Source: Bidens hawaiensis (taxonomy: Eukaryota > Streptophyta > Magnoliopsida > Asterales > Asteraceae). Taken from it: a stretch of 64,000 nt of DNA. A model generated the notes under the pieces. The model had not been told where the DNA came from. It saw only the letters and a program-made list of their open reading frames with translations, and ran no database searches. The DNA lies in the NCBI GenBank assembly GCA_021521415.1, contig JAIQDT010005831.1, forward strand, positions 62,001 to 126,000, written 5' to 3'. Shown here piece by piece: positions 23,353 to 35,936 of this stretch (position 1 is the stretch's first letter; every line of letters starts with the position of its first letter). The position numbers and the translations under genes are program-made.

Positions 23353-24097
23353 TAGGGATAGGACCTCGGGTGAATACCCGAGTGTAGAGTTTGTATATGT
23401 TTGTATTTGTTTTCTGTTATTTTTGTATTTTGAGACGATTTTTAAGTATTAGAGTCTGTTTGATGTCTGCTTTGGGTGCTTTGAGTTTTGTTTTGCAGGT
23501 TTGGATGCTATCGTTCGTACTCAATCTCCATTCGTGCGAGGGTGTTCTGAGCTTATTTGATTGTGGAGGGGACCCGTTGTTAGGCCTTGGGCCAAGTTGT
23601 TGGGCCTTGGGCCAAAGTATTGGGCCTTGGGCCCAGTTGTTGGGTCTTGGGCCGGAGTGTTGGGCCTGAATGGCCCATTAGGCTAGAGTGTTGTTACAGT
23701 CTAGTTTAGTAACGCGTTGTGTATAATTTACAGGCCCTTGCTTGTGATTGTGCTCTTAGGGATTTCCTAGCTCATTGCAGGTGTTCGGTTGATTCAGGTG
23801 AGTTCATGATGCCCTTTTTACTCTTTTACGTTTTGGGCTAGCATACACACCGAAATACAATTTTAAACGATTTTACTCGTTACAATGATTTGAATAGTTT
23901 TACATGGTCTCACTCGTGATGGTGCATTTTGAAAGCTATATTTGAATTATTTTATATGGCTTAGGATATTTTAGACTCGTTCATGGTCTTGTGTCCTTAA
24001 GGTTACATACACTATTGATGGTCTAGACTCGAGGACGTTAGCAGACTTGGTAGTAATTGAATATGAGTAGACCTATCTACTTAGTTCCCGTATGGGA

Positions 24098-24099
<2 letters not shown>

Positions 24100-24130
<31 letters not shown>
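24100..24130. repeat. (TA)n microsatellite
   Basis: About 15 TA units inside the LTR fragment. The Gypsy-2 LTRs have TA tracts in the corresponding region. Confidence 0.95.
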
Positions 24131-24135
<5 letters not shown>

Positions 24136-24293
24136 GTAGGAATATATATATGTATGTATATATGGAGGTATGTATGTACATATGAGGATATGTACCTTAT
24201 AGCCTACGATTGTGTAATGATATTTAGTTTCTCGTGACTAAGAATGATGTATGTAGGCTTATTGTTGTGTGTGTGCATGGTGATTCACTGCCG

Positions 24294-24781
24294 GGTCAAA
24301 TATATTACTCGGGTTGTACCCATGGTGAAGAGGCCAGTGTGACGTGATCATCATTTTGGCGGGTCAAATATATTACTCGGGTTTTAAAATCCCGTGGTGA
24401 AGAGGCCCGTTGGATGTTGAGCCGTGATCGGGTCAAATATATTACTCGGGTTGTACCCGTGGTGAAGAGGCCCGTATTACGTGCTTGGATGTATGAGCCG
24501 GGATCGGGTCAAATATATTACTCGGGTTGCACCCGTGGTGAAGAGGCCCGTACCCCGTGCTTGGATGTATGAGCCGAGATCAAGTCAAATATATTACTCG
24601 GGTTGTACCCGTGGTGGAGAGGCCCGTATCTCATGCTCGGATGTTTAAGCTGTGACCGAGTCAAATATATTACTCGGGTTTGACTCGTGGTGGAGAGGCT
24701 CGTGTCACATGCTTAGGTCTTACCGCGTCCGGGTCAAATATATTACTCGAGTCTTGACTCGTGGTGGAGAGGCCCGTGTAC
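24294..24781 (+). repeat. Tandem repeat, seven units of 67-76 bp
   Basis: Each unit opens (G)GGTCAAATATATTACTCGG, continues with a variable TTGTACCCGTGGTGAAGAGG part and closes with CCCGT. Units start at 24294, 24361, 24430, 24506, 24582, 24658 and 24731. Confidence 0.9.
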
Positions 24782-25366
24782 GTGTGTTCGACGATGATTG
24801 TATTACTTGGTGAATTATATATAATTTATTTTATTTATACCTTCTCTATTGTTTATAACTATAGCTTTGAAATAAAGTATGAATTATTGTTTATGAAAAC
24901 TTGAACTCACTCAGCTCAAGCTGACTTTGTGTGTATGTTAGATTGACTTTCAGGTTGAGGATTAGAGATTTCCACTTGGACGTGCTAGAGACTACTCGGA
25001 CGGTTGAAGGCACATCTAGTCGAAGAATTAATAACGCAAACTGTTTCTTTTAAATTATTACCATAAGTATTTAAATTTTAATTTTGGTCACTTTCCTGGT
25101 TTTGAGAATTTTGATGTTATCTATTCCGCTGTTTACTACTCTGAAACGATTTTAATGAGATGAAGATTTCAAATAAAACGAATATTTTATTTGCATTTGA
25201 TTTTTGCACACTTGCACCCGTGTTTGGGATTTTTAATACTTAAACTTTTCCGCTGTTATTTACTCTGAACTTGTTTTAAATACAAAGAATTGTTTGGTTT
25301 TAAATTTTTGTGAATTTGTGGATGTGATTACCAACTGTAGGATTCCTGGGATTCGGGGTCTTACAA

Positions 25367-26104
25367 AACATTCGAAATCTTCGTTGGCCATTAGTATCCT
25401 AATGACTGAGTTCACTCTCTATATAATCTTTCAAAAGTGTATGATCTCTTCTCCATGCCGCTTGGCCAATATATTGAAGACATCCAGTTCGTTGACTACG
25501 GTTCACACTTACAATTCTATTGTTTCAACTATTGCGATTAAATACCCTCATTTTCATGCAATGGATGCCTTATAAATCCGCATTAGAATCCATTCATCTG
25601 TGCATCATTATGCCAGAAAATATGCTAGCAATACCAACATATATTATTATTTTGTACAAGAAAGAGGGTTGACAGTGGTTGCAAACTCTTTCGATACACA
25701 ACTTAGTTTACCATTGCTAGTGCGTTGCCATTTAAATATCGTTGTAGTCTTGACTACAACACCTTAGTCCGAATACAGTGTAAATCATTTGTTCCTTTTA
25801 ATGATAACCTTTTAATGGGGTCTCCTTGACATAAAAAGAATAAATAAAGCATTTACTTGGAACGCATTCGTCAAGAATTTGTAACCATTTCCATGATCTG
25901 GCATCTTTAGAATCCTAACCATTTCCATGATCTGGCAATAACATTCCTTGGAACACATTCGTCAAGAATTTGTAACACCATAGACATTTGTGTCCAACAT
26001 ATACACTTAAATTACGCAAATTCATCGTTCGTAGGAATATAAATATCTCCACTAATTTAAAGGACTTAACCTCAATTGAATTTCGGGACAAAACTCTAGT
26101 AACA
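25367..26104. other. Decayed Gypsy 3' region, no usable frame
   Basis: Bases 26070-26110 keep the wording typical of the end of a Gypsy internal region before its polypurine tract. The rest is too decayed to translate. Confidence 0.4.
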
Positions 26105-26114
26105 CGGGGGAGAA
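26105..26114 (+). other. Polypurine tract
   Basis: CGGGGGAGAA immediately precedes TGTGACACC, the usual plus-strand primer just before a 3' LTR. This makes copy B a 3' LTR. Confidence 0.7.
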
Positions 26115-26967
26115 TGTGACACCATGCAAATTAAGTCGTTTTACGTACAATCACTAAACATGATTTCTTTATGTTAATTTCCTCTATATTAAAATTTGTT
26201 AAGTATAATCGGATTGAGTTTGGATTAAGCCCTCGCATGCATAGTGTATTCTATCTTAGTAATTTAGAGTGATTACTCGAACTATTGGATGTTATCTGAT
26301 GGATATAAACGTTGGTGATAACTGGTTTAAACGACTCAAAATATATTTTAACAAGCCTATAAGCATTGAATTCTATGATATACCACTGATTATATTTTAT
26401 AATAATTTTTATAAAATACCAACAACAAATAGGAGACGAATTTTGAGCATTTATTATTTATTTAAAATCCAACGATGTGTTGTAACTCTGCCACGTAAAT
26501 GTGCATACATTTAGGATTCGAAATTACTATCTTATCTTCTATGAATATCACTTAAACATTATAAACATCTCAATTTAAGAAAGAGGTGTACAACTTATAA
26601 ATTAACCTAAAAGTATCAAATTTACACATATAGCATGGAGTTATTTTTTTCTCTACCAAATTATCATAACTTGCATCCAAATTTAAATAAAAGAAAAATC
26701 CCACACCACCAAATCCTTTTTCTGTATGTTGATATGCAACATAACCACACACATGTATTTATATGATTATTTTTGAAACAATATACAACACCCATGAATA
26801 TGGAAATTCGAGTGATTGGTTAAAGATATTTTATCAAACTCAATCATGACAGCCTCAATATTTTTACCAACACAATCTATCCTTTACCTTCCTCCATTCC
26901 AATATCTAAAACAAATTGTTTAAATACCGTTGCTTTTGTTGATTGTTTAACACTACACTCCATTTTC

Positions 26968-27020
<53 letters not shown>

Positions 27021-27154
27021 GAAATAAAAAATAATACATACATGCTATATATGAAACACTTAGATTCTTTGAATCAATGCGCATCAAATTAGCAAAACTC
27101 ATATTCAACTCAAACACGCTCTTAACTCTCGTCATCTCTATCTGTTTTCTTCTT
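26115..27154 (+). mobile_element. Gypsy 3' LTR, copy B of the dispersed repeat
   Basis: Starts TGTGACACCATGC and aligns with 6526-7412 along most of its length, with substitutions, indels and a longer trinucleotide tract (26971-27018). It contains the same MITE insertion site as copy A. Confidence 0.7.
26971..27018. repeat. (TAA)n microsatellite
   Basis: About 16 units. The corresponding tract in copy A (7257-7278) is shorter and interrupted. Confidence 0.95.
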
Positions 27155-27157
27155 TAA

Positions 27158-27404
27158 GACCATCTCCAGTATGGACTTTTTGAGATGGTTTTTAGGTGTT
27201 TTACACCTCATCAATTCTTCCTTATTGTGAGAATTATTCTTTGGATATGTTTTCGATATTCATTCGTGAGGAAGAACATGAAAGAATGGATAAATTGTGA
27301 GGAGGTTGAGCCATAGGGTGGGGGGTTTGGGATATGAGTTAAAAAAAATTAATATGTATATAAAAAACACTTTATTTATCTAGTAAAATTATTATCAAAT
27401 GAAA
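27158..27404. mobile_element. MITE left fragment
   Basis: Preceded by TAA and starting GACCATCTCCAGTATGGA, it follows the left third of the MITE at 7416 until about 27404, where the two diverge. The right inverted repeat is absent. Confidence 0.65.
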
Positions 27405-28974
27405 GACGGGACGTGATTTCATATCGTATGAATAACGTGATTTCATATCGAGTCTCAAAAACCTGTGAACTCCCCAACCATTGTGTTGACTTTTTAAACG
27501 TATGTTTTTAATGGAATTAACAATGCTCATAAGGAAATATAAAGATGGGACCTCAATGCATAATTAGAATACCTTTTTGGATGGATTTTGCTTGTATAGC
27601 TATGTCAATGTTTAGGGTCACATACGAGAATTCTCTATTTGCGTTCAACTAATTTTGCTTGAAAACATATACTAGTTTATAAACGTTTTTAAAAACTATT
27701 GGTATCATAATACATATATGTCGGCGATAATCATATGCTAACTGTATACATGGCGTCACGTTTCCGCTTTGGAGGGGTGCGACAAATTGGTTACAGAGAC
27801 ATTGGTTATAGCGAACTTGAGGGTCTACTCTATAATTAGTAACTAAAAAAAAAAAAGTTTTGTCGCATGAACACACATTTGCGTAATCTATACTACATTG
27901 TATGGATATTGTTGTCACATTGGTTTCATCTTCATAATATACTCACACTGTGCATCCCGATACTAAGCCATCAATCTCTAGATCACTGTCGTTTCATGAG
28001 CTATGTCGCGCCAGTCTTGGAACCCGCACCAGCCAACCTTTGTAGTGACTTGTTGACTGTAATATTAACCAATAAGGAGCCAAAATGAGCCGACAACATT
28101 AATGTACCGTAATGGAATTAGTACCGGTGACTCCACTAATGGGAGAACCAAATTGATAAAATGCTACCATAAATCAGTAAAGAATAAGAAAGGTCCCACG
28201 AGACTGCGATTAAAAGCTGACAAATCAAGTATATGACAATATGGTGAGACTAGAATACTTATGGCTGTTTACCACCCAAGAAAACCCCGTGTCCATTTCT
28301 ATTTGAATGTTGCATAAAGGCATAGAGGCTAACATACGCGAACTATAGTAGATTTAGGGGAATAAAAACTATTCTCCTGGTGTTTAAACAGAACCATTAG
28401 TGCAATATCCTATCTTGAGGACTCATTCATATGACTCTTCCTCGTAATTCTCTCACAAAACTTCAGCCCTTTCTTATTGAAAATTATTTTATTGTCCATA
28501 ACAATGTTTTCGCATGCTACAATGCAACTAAATGGATGCTTCGTTTCCCATAACTAGTATTAATAATTCCAACGTTGATCTTTATGTGGCAGTTATGTTC
28601 TAAAACCTTTAACCAATTCTTAGTCTTATTTAATAGTTCAAGCTAGTGCGATACCAACAACTTCCCAGACAAAACTTCCATGGGTAATTTCATGCTTACA
28701 AAATTCATATTCTTACATCACGTTTACATAAATACCCACGTTTTCAAACTTTTTTTCTATAATGGATTCATATATTACATGGTTTTGAGTTATAAATTAT
28801 AAAACCTATTTAATCAAGGTTATCATTCTTATGTGAAAAACTAGTTTTCTTTTCATGACTCATTAAAATAAAAAATAATAAAAAAAGACCGTCATACTAG
28901 TCTTACAAGACAATTATAATATACTACTTACAAGTTTTGCAAAAACTTTTGGTTGAAAATTTATGATTTCCATA
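27405..28974. other. Stretch without recognisable gene
   Basis: A+T-rich with short frames only. A 19-bp direct repeat of ACGTGATTTCATATCG type sits at about 27409-27450. The part next to 28974 may be the far-decayed continuation of the neighbouring gag. Confidence 0.45.
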
Positions 28975-29721
28975 ACAAGTATGTTCACCATGTCAGGTAC
29001 CAACCTGGACATGTGGTTGAACTAGGTAGTGTATTCGCGGTGTGTTATTTTCTCCGCCTTCAGATTTAGAAACTTCATCTCAGCCCATTCCACCTCAGCA
29101 TCAGCACAAAACCTTTCCATAACCATTTCCTTCAAATCTTCCCACTTCATAGTCGTAAACTCAGCAGGGGTCTTTCTTTGCTCAACGGTTTCCCACCAAA
29201 ACATCGCCTCTTCACCAAATGACTAAGTAGCAACACCTACAGCTTGGTCGGTACGGCACTTGCTAATGCGGATGACCTTATCCATTGTGGTTATCCAATA
29301 AAGAGTAGCAATTGCGTCACCCACACCAGTCAGCTTAGGCGGGTCACAACCCTTTGAAGGTTCTGTAGCTGCACCCACCTCGGCCTTGTTTTCCTTCATC
29401 AACCTTCACAAAACGAACCTCACTCGACACTTCATTTTCGGTCTCTGTATCCTTATTACTACTCTCCCCAGTCTTCTCAACAGTCTTTGCACGACTTTCA
29501 GTAGACTTGTCTTGTTGAAGATTCTTCATTGCAGTAGCAACTGCCTGAGTAATAGCAGCTTGAATAGCAGGATAGAGTTGATACCCTTCCTCTCTCACAG
29601 TCATGCTTCTTTCATCACCAGTTTTAGTAATCAGTTCTTTGGAGGTTACTTGGTTGACACGTGGCCTATCATGGCGTCACATGCGCCCTCCTTGTCCAGC
29701 AGTCGTCTTAGCACCAGCCAT
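28975..29721 (-). pseudogene. gag: Gypsy-3 gag, truncated
   Basis: Read leftward from ATG 29721, the frame has a TGA at codon 15 and resumes as a Gln/Ala-rich helical N-terminus (YPAIQAAITQAVATAM). The Gypsy gag core follows in pieces: SYRTFKG, DAIATLYWITTMDKV, FWWETVEQRKTPAEFTTMKW, EDLKEMVMERFCADAEVEW. It carries a frameshift near 29344, a stop inside the core near 29222, another at 29022, and no zinc knuckle. The type is that of plant chromoviruses. Its LTR and primer site lie upstream on the same strand (33051 to 30179), giving a coherent but 3'-truncated minus-strand element. Confidence 0.75.
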
Positions 29722-30178
29722 TCGAATTCCAAAGGAAAAACACAAATTGTCATCGTTCTAGGAATTACTTAGTACAAGACTAGTAAGGTAAACAGTTAAT
29801 GACAATGGCCAGTCGTAATTAACTAATCACATTACTCCCCTTGTCCTTCATACTTCCCTTTATGATCACACTTGTGCTAAATTCTACAACTTGCATTAAT
29901 CATACATTATAAACATTAACATATACTTATCTCTAGCGATCAAGCTAGCATTTATATCAATTTATACCAAATCACACATTCTAGTGCATGAATTTAGTCA
30001 TGTACTTTAACACATACTTGCTTCCATACTAATGCATTCTAACATTCAAATAAATTAATTTCTCTACTACTCGTGAGCTTGCTTGGGTGGCACATGGCTA
30101 TTCGTACTATCATCCTTCCTCGATCCCATTCTCTGTTTGAGTCTAAGCATACAAAGGTGCTTAAATCTCTCAAACTTT

Positions 30179-30193
30179 GCTCTAGTACCTACT
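30179..30193 (-). other. Decayed Gypsy-3 primer binding site
   Basis: On the minus strand AGTAGGTACTAGAGC matches the Gypsy-2 version AGTTGGTATCAGAGC at 12 of 15 positions and directly follows the LTR end. Confidence 0.6.
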
Positions 30194-30884
30194 TGTAAGG
30201 CCCCGAGCCCGGGCGCCCTAGTTTAGTGTTGTATTTACTCATAAACATAGTTTGTTACAGCGGAAGTCTATACAAATCGCAGCGGAAATTTAAACATTTA
30301 TAAAATACTTCTAACTCTAGCTAGATCTTCAATATGGATAGCCTCGCGCGCTCCCCAAGCTTGCTCATCAATAATACCTGCAAGCATACTAAAAGTCAGC
30401 TACATGCTGAGTGAGTTCTAACATTTATTTCTTTTCATAAAATTTTGATTTATAATTAAATCGCATTCTTTAAACATTCATACACAATGTAACACTCGTC
30501 TATAACTAGTCTCGTACGTACTTGCTCATAACTGAGCCTTCTATTCTTACTTGTAACCGAACCATATCAAGTTAGAGGGATTTTCCATCCTAACTCATTG
30601 CTCATACATGAGGCCCGAAGGCTCTACGCACGAACATGTACTCGTTCTTCTCTCTATAACATCCATTCATATCTATATACATATTATTGTTCTATGCAAA
30701 TATTTGATAAGGCTTGCTCCCTACCTTCTTTCTGTTCTATCAACTAACATTTACCCATGCTACTAGTATCCATAGCTAGACCATATATTCACACAACGTA
30801 TATCTGTGCTTTTAAAATTATCATGCCATGCAATCGTACTACATTTACGCACATAATTAATAGCTACTGTACTTATTATCCCTA

Positions 30885-31045
30885 AATGGACCACATATTC
30901 GTTGTATCCATAACTGGACCACATTATCTTTTGTATCCATAACTGGACCATATTATTCTTTGTATCCATAATTGGACCATATTATTGTTCGTATACATAA
31001 CCGGACCATATTATTCTTTGTATCCATAACTGGACCATCTTATAC
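30885..31045 (-). repeat. Tandem repeat, about 5 units of 31-33 bp
   Basis: Units carry TGTATCCATAACTGGACCA followed by a TATTATT-type spacer, with single-base differences. Confidence 0.8.
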
Positions 31046-31964
31046 ATATTATTCTAATCAATCAATTCATTGTATCTATAACTAGACTACATTACTATCA
31101 CAACACATGCCCGAACACAACATAGCCTTTTAGTCTTTTATTGTACTCGTGCTCATGTTTTCTCTTCCATAGCACTTTGTTGTTTCCATAAGTAGAGCAT
31201 TTGTCTATCACGTACGTGTCTGCATACCATTCACGAGTATTCGTGACGTGGATAGGTATAAGGTGCTACGACTCCCCTGGTGCCCACATCATGACTTACT
31301 CAGTTCTTAATACATTCTTAACATTAGTAGTTAAATAATTTTATTACTAATCTACACATTTACTTTCTCTCTTAAAACATATCTTGTTCGTCTTTTATCT
31401 TCTTTCTTGAGTATGCATACAACCCCAAAACGTTTAAGGAAAAAGGGGTGGTCTAGAACTCACCTGTAGACAATTTCTGTCTGATTTAATAGTGATTCCT
31501 TTCCTTATTTGAGCTCGACTGAACGTATTAATTTTCATTCTTTAAGTTTCTTTATTCTCTTAAGTTAACAGAGTTAACTTTTAAGTTAACTAAACCGAAC
31601 GTATAGCCTGCTCAATCTGATTATATTTGTTCAACGAACTTAACTTTATATTATTAGTTTGATAAACTTTAGCTTTATTATTTTAACGAACCATCTTTAT
31701 TGGCTTAATGTTTTCTTAACGAACATACGGTTTACGGATTCTAACTAGTCGGTTCTTGGGTTCGGTTTCATATTTGTTTGGGTTGAGTTTGGCTCCTTTT
31801 GGTTCAGTCGGACAGGAGATTCAGTCAAGTTCTTATCTTGGTCCACTCACGCTCGAGCCAAACATAATGGTTCCAATTGCGTTGACTTGGTTCCACCTGA
31901 CTTGACTCGTGTCGTTTTGCTCTGCTCGATCCAAAAACCGTTCCACTGAATTCACTCTAGTCAA

Positions 31965-32180
31965 ACTCAGTCCACTCTAGTTCACTAGAGTCAAATTCCA
32001 TTTCACTCTAGCTCATTAGAGTCGGATTTCGTTTCACTCTAGCTCACTAGACTCGAATTCCATTTCACTCTAGCTCACGGGAGTCAAATTCTAATCCACT
32101 CTAGTTCACTAGAGTTGAATTCTAATCAACTCTAGTTCACTAGAGTCGAATTCCAATCAACTCTAGAATCAAATTCCAAT
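31965..32180. repeat. Tandem repeat rich in CTCTAG/CTAGAG
   Basis: About seven imperfect units of about 30 bp carry CACTCTAGTTCACTAGAGTC. Each unit holds the inverted pair ACTCTAG...CTAGAGT and could fold on itself. Confidence 0.8.
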
Positions 32181-33285
32181 CCACTTGTTTCACTCGACTC
32201 GAAATTCGGGCCGTGTAACATTACTTCACTCGGTTCGATCGAATCCAAAACACCCCATTCGACTTGAATTCAAGTCGACTTCAATATTTCACTTGACTCG
32301 ACTATATGTCGAGTTTTAAAAGTCTATTCAATCGAATCCTTTTGCTCCACTCAACTCAAAATTCCGGCCGAGTTCACAACGATTCATTTGAGTCGATTAC
32401 CCTTTTCGCTCGGTCCAAATTGGGTTCGGACCTCATAATACTTGAGTTAACCGGGACTTAGGTTCCCATAGCCATCTGAGACTTATTGTTTTGAACCGAG
32501 CTTAACATATATATATACATATATATATATACGCACACATATCCATATTTTGTTATACTATTAACAAAAACCAACTTTCTTACTTGGTTCAAATATGGTT
32601 CGTTTAAGTCGGTTGGTTGGGTTCGTTTCGTTTTTAACTTACTAGACCCATTTTATTGTTACTTTCTTTCTTTTTAAGAGCGTGATGAAGAGAAATGAAA
32701 GGTTAAATCTTTTAATCACACAACATACCTTATTGAGGTGACTGGATTAGATATTGATTACTTGAAAACTCTAGGAGATTCTTTTATGGAGGATGAAATC
32801 ACTTCTATCTTTCTAAATTTAGAATGGAATGAGGTAGAGGGAATGTTTGTGTGTATGAGCAGGGGGTGCGTGTGTATATCTGATGGATGATGAGGGAATG
32901 ATTTATTAGGGTTTCAGGGGGTCCATAAACCATCCTAATCTTATCCTTTCATACTTATATTATTTAATCGATTTAAATATCGACACATGGCACATAATTA
33001 CATAAAATCTTATATTATTTTATTCAAAAATTCTCAAATGCGGATGTTACAAAAACCCAAAAAGATTTTGATTCTTCTTTATTTTCGATTACCGAGCATG
33101 CGAATTATTCAAAAAGAAAAGAAAAAGATTTTCCCACAATTTAAGTTAAATTGCGCTAAAGTATGCAATTTTAATGTATATCCGCTTAATTTAAGTTTTG
33201 ACGATAACTGATTGATCGTTAAAGTAAATAATATTAAAGTAATCTCATTGAAACCCTAAGTTTTAAATGATTATTTAATTCTTAT

Positions 33286-34328
33286 TGAATGGAATTATAC
33301 CCATTCGTTAAAGTAAATGGTCATTCGTTATTACAGTGTAACGAATGGGTTCACATTTGTTCAAGAATATAACGAATGTGCTCATTCATTATGTGATCTC
33401 ATTCGCTTTTGCTACATGTTAATGAATGAACAACTCATTCGTGTACTGTGATAACGAATAACCCAGATAATTTAACTTATTCGTTAAAGCCTAACGAATG
33501 GCTAGGTTATTCGTTCCAATCTTACCAAATGACTGGGTTATTAGTTTGATTTTAACAAAAAACAGTTTAAAGTAACGAATGAAGGACTCATTCGTTAGTT
33601 TAAACACATGAATGACATTGGGATTCGTGTAATCATTGAAGAGGGTTTATAAACCCTAGGAGACAAATGACTCTTCATTCGTCTTCACTATTTCATTCAT
33701 ATTCCAAAAAGAAACCCTGCCAAAATTTTTCCAAATCATCAAGCATCCATATATCAAGTGCTAATTGTTTGTGTGTTATTCTACAGGTAAAGGTGACCAC
33801 ATGTATACAATTTTTAAGGGATTTGAACCGATTTTCTGTGATTAATTGATAATAAAATATACTGAAATGATACACTAAGAAAATAAACTTCTAAATCTGT
33901 TTAAAATCTCAATTAGAAGTGTTGTTAGTGTTCGCCAAATATCGATGAATCACTAATACAAAAATGAATGAGTTTGGATGCAAAGCAATGATATTCAGTT
34001 GGTAATCAAACTCTTTGTTGACTTTCTGAATTGCAAAATCAATTTTGATGTTGCCTGAGTTAGTCAAACAGCCATCTAATGTATCATTCGCTAAGGAGTA
34101 ACAAATGACAAGTCATTCGTTAAAAGGTTGTTAACGAATGTTATGATCTTATAGCGAATAAGCTTATTCATTATCTTTTAACAAATGTATAATTAAAGTA
34201 TAACGAATGTATCTTTATTGGTTAAGATAACGAATGAAGATACTTATTCGCTAAAAGTATTTTAACGAATGACCCTTATTCGTTAATAACATAATAACAA
34301 ATGTGATAACTATTCGTTGAAGAAAGGG
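33286..34328 (+). repeat. Copia-3 array of CATTCGTTA/TAACGAATG inverted repeats
   Basis: About 20 copies, exact or near-exact, of CATTCGTTA or its reverse complement lie upstream of the ORF3 remnant, in two clusters (33286-33630 and 34080-34328). Some pair locally: CATTCGTTA at 33322-33330 and TAACGAATG at 33339-33347 form a perfect 9-bp stem with an 8-nt loop. Confidence 0.8.
33642..33657 (+). promoter_or_regulatory. TATA-box candidate upstream of Copia-3 ORF3
   Basis: AGGGTTTATAAACCCT is a perfect 16-bp palindrome with a TTTATAAA core, about 720 bp before the ORF3 ATG. A donor-like CAG/GTAAAGG lies at 33784-33791 and an acceptor-like TTTGTTTTTAACAG ends at 34370. If used they would excise 33787-34370. 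All three are pattern matches only. Confidence 0.4.
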
Positions 34329-34371
34329 TAATTTTTTGAATTTTGAGATTAACGTATTTGTTTTTAACAGT

Positions 34372-35690
34372 ATGGCAGAAAGTATTGAAAATATCCCAGA
34401 GCCTGTACCCAAACAACAACCCGAGTGATCAAGGTGTTGAACTCGTTGCTGAACCCGAACCTGAAGTTGCTTTATTAGACTGGGATAGCAAGCATAAAAT
34501 TTACGCTTTCCTTGATGATAATTCTTTCAACACAGCTATGTTTGGGGGGAATAATTAATTTTCTGAAGCAATCGAGAATCTACATTGCTATCTCCACAGA
34601 CACATACGTGCATCAAAGTAGTATTCAGGCTTTTTGGGGCACAGTGAAGTATGTTGAGGGGGAGAACCAGATTGAAGCTGTGATTTAGGATAAGCCAGTG
34701 GTTATTCATGTGCGGGTTATACGTGATGTGTTGGGACTAAGGGATACAGTGGACAATAGGTGTGAGTTCGATAGATCATTGATATGTGGGTTTTTTGGTC
34801 GGATAAGGTATAAAGGGGATTTGGATAGATCGATGTACAACAAGGCTAATCTCTGTGAACAAGTACCCGTTGCACATACTAATTCATTGTCTTGGAGGGC
34901 GTAAGGGCGGTTACGAAGAGTGTAGGGTGATGCCGAAGTCTGCATTCGCCGCATTAGTTCTGAACAAAGCGTTTAATTTTTCTAAGATGGTCTTCTTTCA
35001 TCTCAAAGAGAACTGCATGACTAGACGTCACAAGTTTTTGATGTATCCACGTTTCTTGCAGCTTATCACCTACGGCCCGAGTTATTTAAAGATCTGGAGA
35101 ACAGAGCTGATCTTATGCTCCTCGAGCAGATGAATGTAGATACCATGAGGAGAATCAAGACATATCGAGGACAGTTGTTACATAATCGACCACGTTACAA
35201 GAGGTTGATTAGTCATCTAGCCAGCATTGACTACGTAGCTCCACCTAATGATCGCTGGATACACGACGTATTCTGATTCGTAGCGTTAAGGTGCTGATGG
35301 TGGTGCGGGTGGTAATGATAGTGAAGGAGGTTCTGGTGGTTTTGGTGATTCTAGTGTGAAAACGTAAGGGTAAAGCTCCTATGGTTGAGAAGCCGGATAA
35401 GCTGAAGAAGCAGCAAGTGAGGAGGGGTACCAGGGTTGAGATACAGGATCGACCATTGATTCCTGCAAATAATGTGCCTCCTCCTGCTTCAGTATCTATT
35501 GTTACTACTTCTCCGATTCCTGTGTGGACTACTCCACCGGTTTCAGCTACTGTTACATTGGTGACGACCGCGTCGACGGATCCGAGGTTTGCTGCTAAAC
35601 CTCAGACAGTACCATCGACTATGCCGAGCCCACAAACGCATGTGATGGTTCCAGTTAGTCCGTCGGTAATGTTCTAATGGCCTGAGCATT
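34372..35690 (+). pseudogene. Copia-3 ORF3 remnant, homologous to Copia-2 ORF3
   Basis: The ATG at 34372 opens an acidic, Pro/Glu-rich N-terminus that meets a TGA at codon 19 and resumes in another frame. Later segments jump frames several times. Conserved pieces are AFWGTVKYV, VIRDVLGLRD, GRKGGYEE, NKAFNFSKMVFFHL and FLMYPRFLQLI. A Pro/Thr/Val-rich linker (35381-35677) follows. The same landmarks in the same order occur in the Copia-2 protein at 45572-46765 (FWQTVEYD, GRKAGTDG, NKRYSFSQMVFYEI, FIMYPRFIQMI). I recall similar proteins as unannotated ORFs in Asteraceae genomes. Function unknown; no transmembrane segment or signal peptide is visible. Confidence 0.75.
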
Positions 35691-35936
35691 CATTTATGAC
35701 TTTCAATTGTCCTCAGGGCCGTTGCAACCTGTCCCTCCTAATTTCTTCCAGATGACTCCTCAAGGCCAAATGTCCTAGCTTCTGAACTTGATTCATCTAC
35801 AACAAAATCAGTTGGGTGCGGAGTGTGCGTTTCAAGAACAAACGAGGGTCGAGCGGCGGAATGTTCCAACATATCTAGTACGTTCAATGAGAAAACAGGG
35901 AATTAAAAGCCCTTATTGCTGCTCGGGGGAGAGAAT

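Larger units (their letters stand above)
23570..25366 (+). mobile_element. Truncated Gypsy LTR related to the Gypsy-2 LTR
   Basis: Shares with the Gypsy-2 LTRs the TTGGGCCTTGGGCCAAG repeats, GGCCCATTAGGCTAGAGTG, GGTGAGTTCATGATGCCC and TTGAACTCACTCAGCT. The end matches too: the last bases read GGATTCGGGGTCTTACA. The 5' part is missing and no primer site follows, so it is a fragment. It carries a seven-unit tandem repeat absent from Gypsy-2. Confidence 0.75.
30194..33051 (-). mobile_element. Gypsy-3 5' LTR (2.86 kb)
   Basis: On the minus strand it begins TGTAACATCCGC at 33051 and ends CGGGGCCTTACA at 30194, the same ending as the Gypsy-2 LTR. It contains two tandem arrays, at 30885-31045 and 31965-32180, and no coding frame. 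No target duplication was found; the 3' LTR is absent. Confidence 0.65.

Noticed and set aside
24294..24781. CRISPR-like regular repeats
   Set aside because: Units are tandem, the whole unit is conserved rather than repeat plus unique spacer, and they lie inside a plant LTR.
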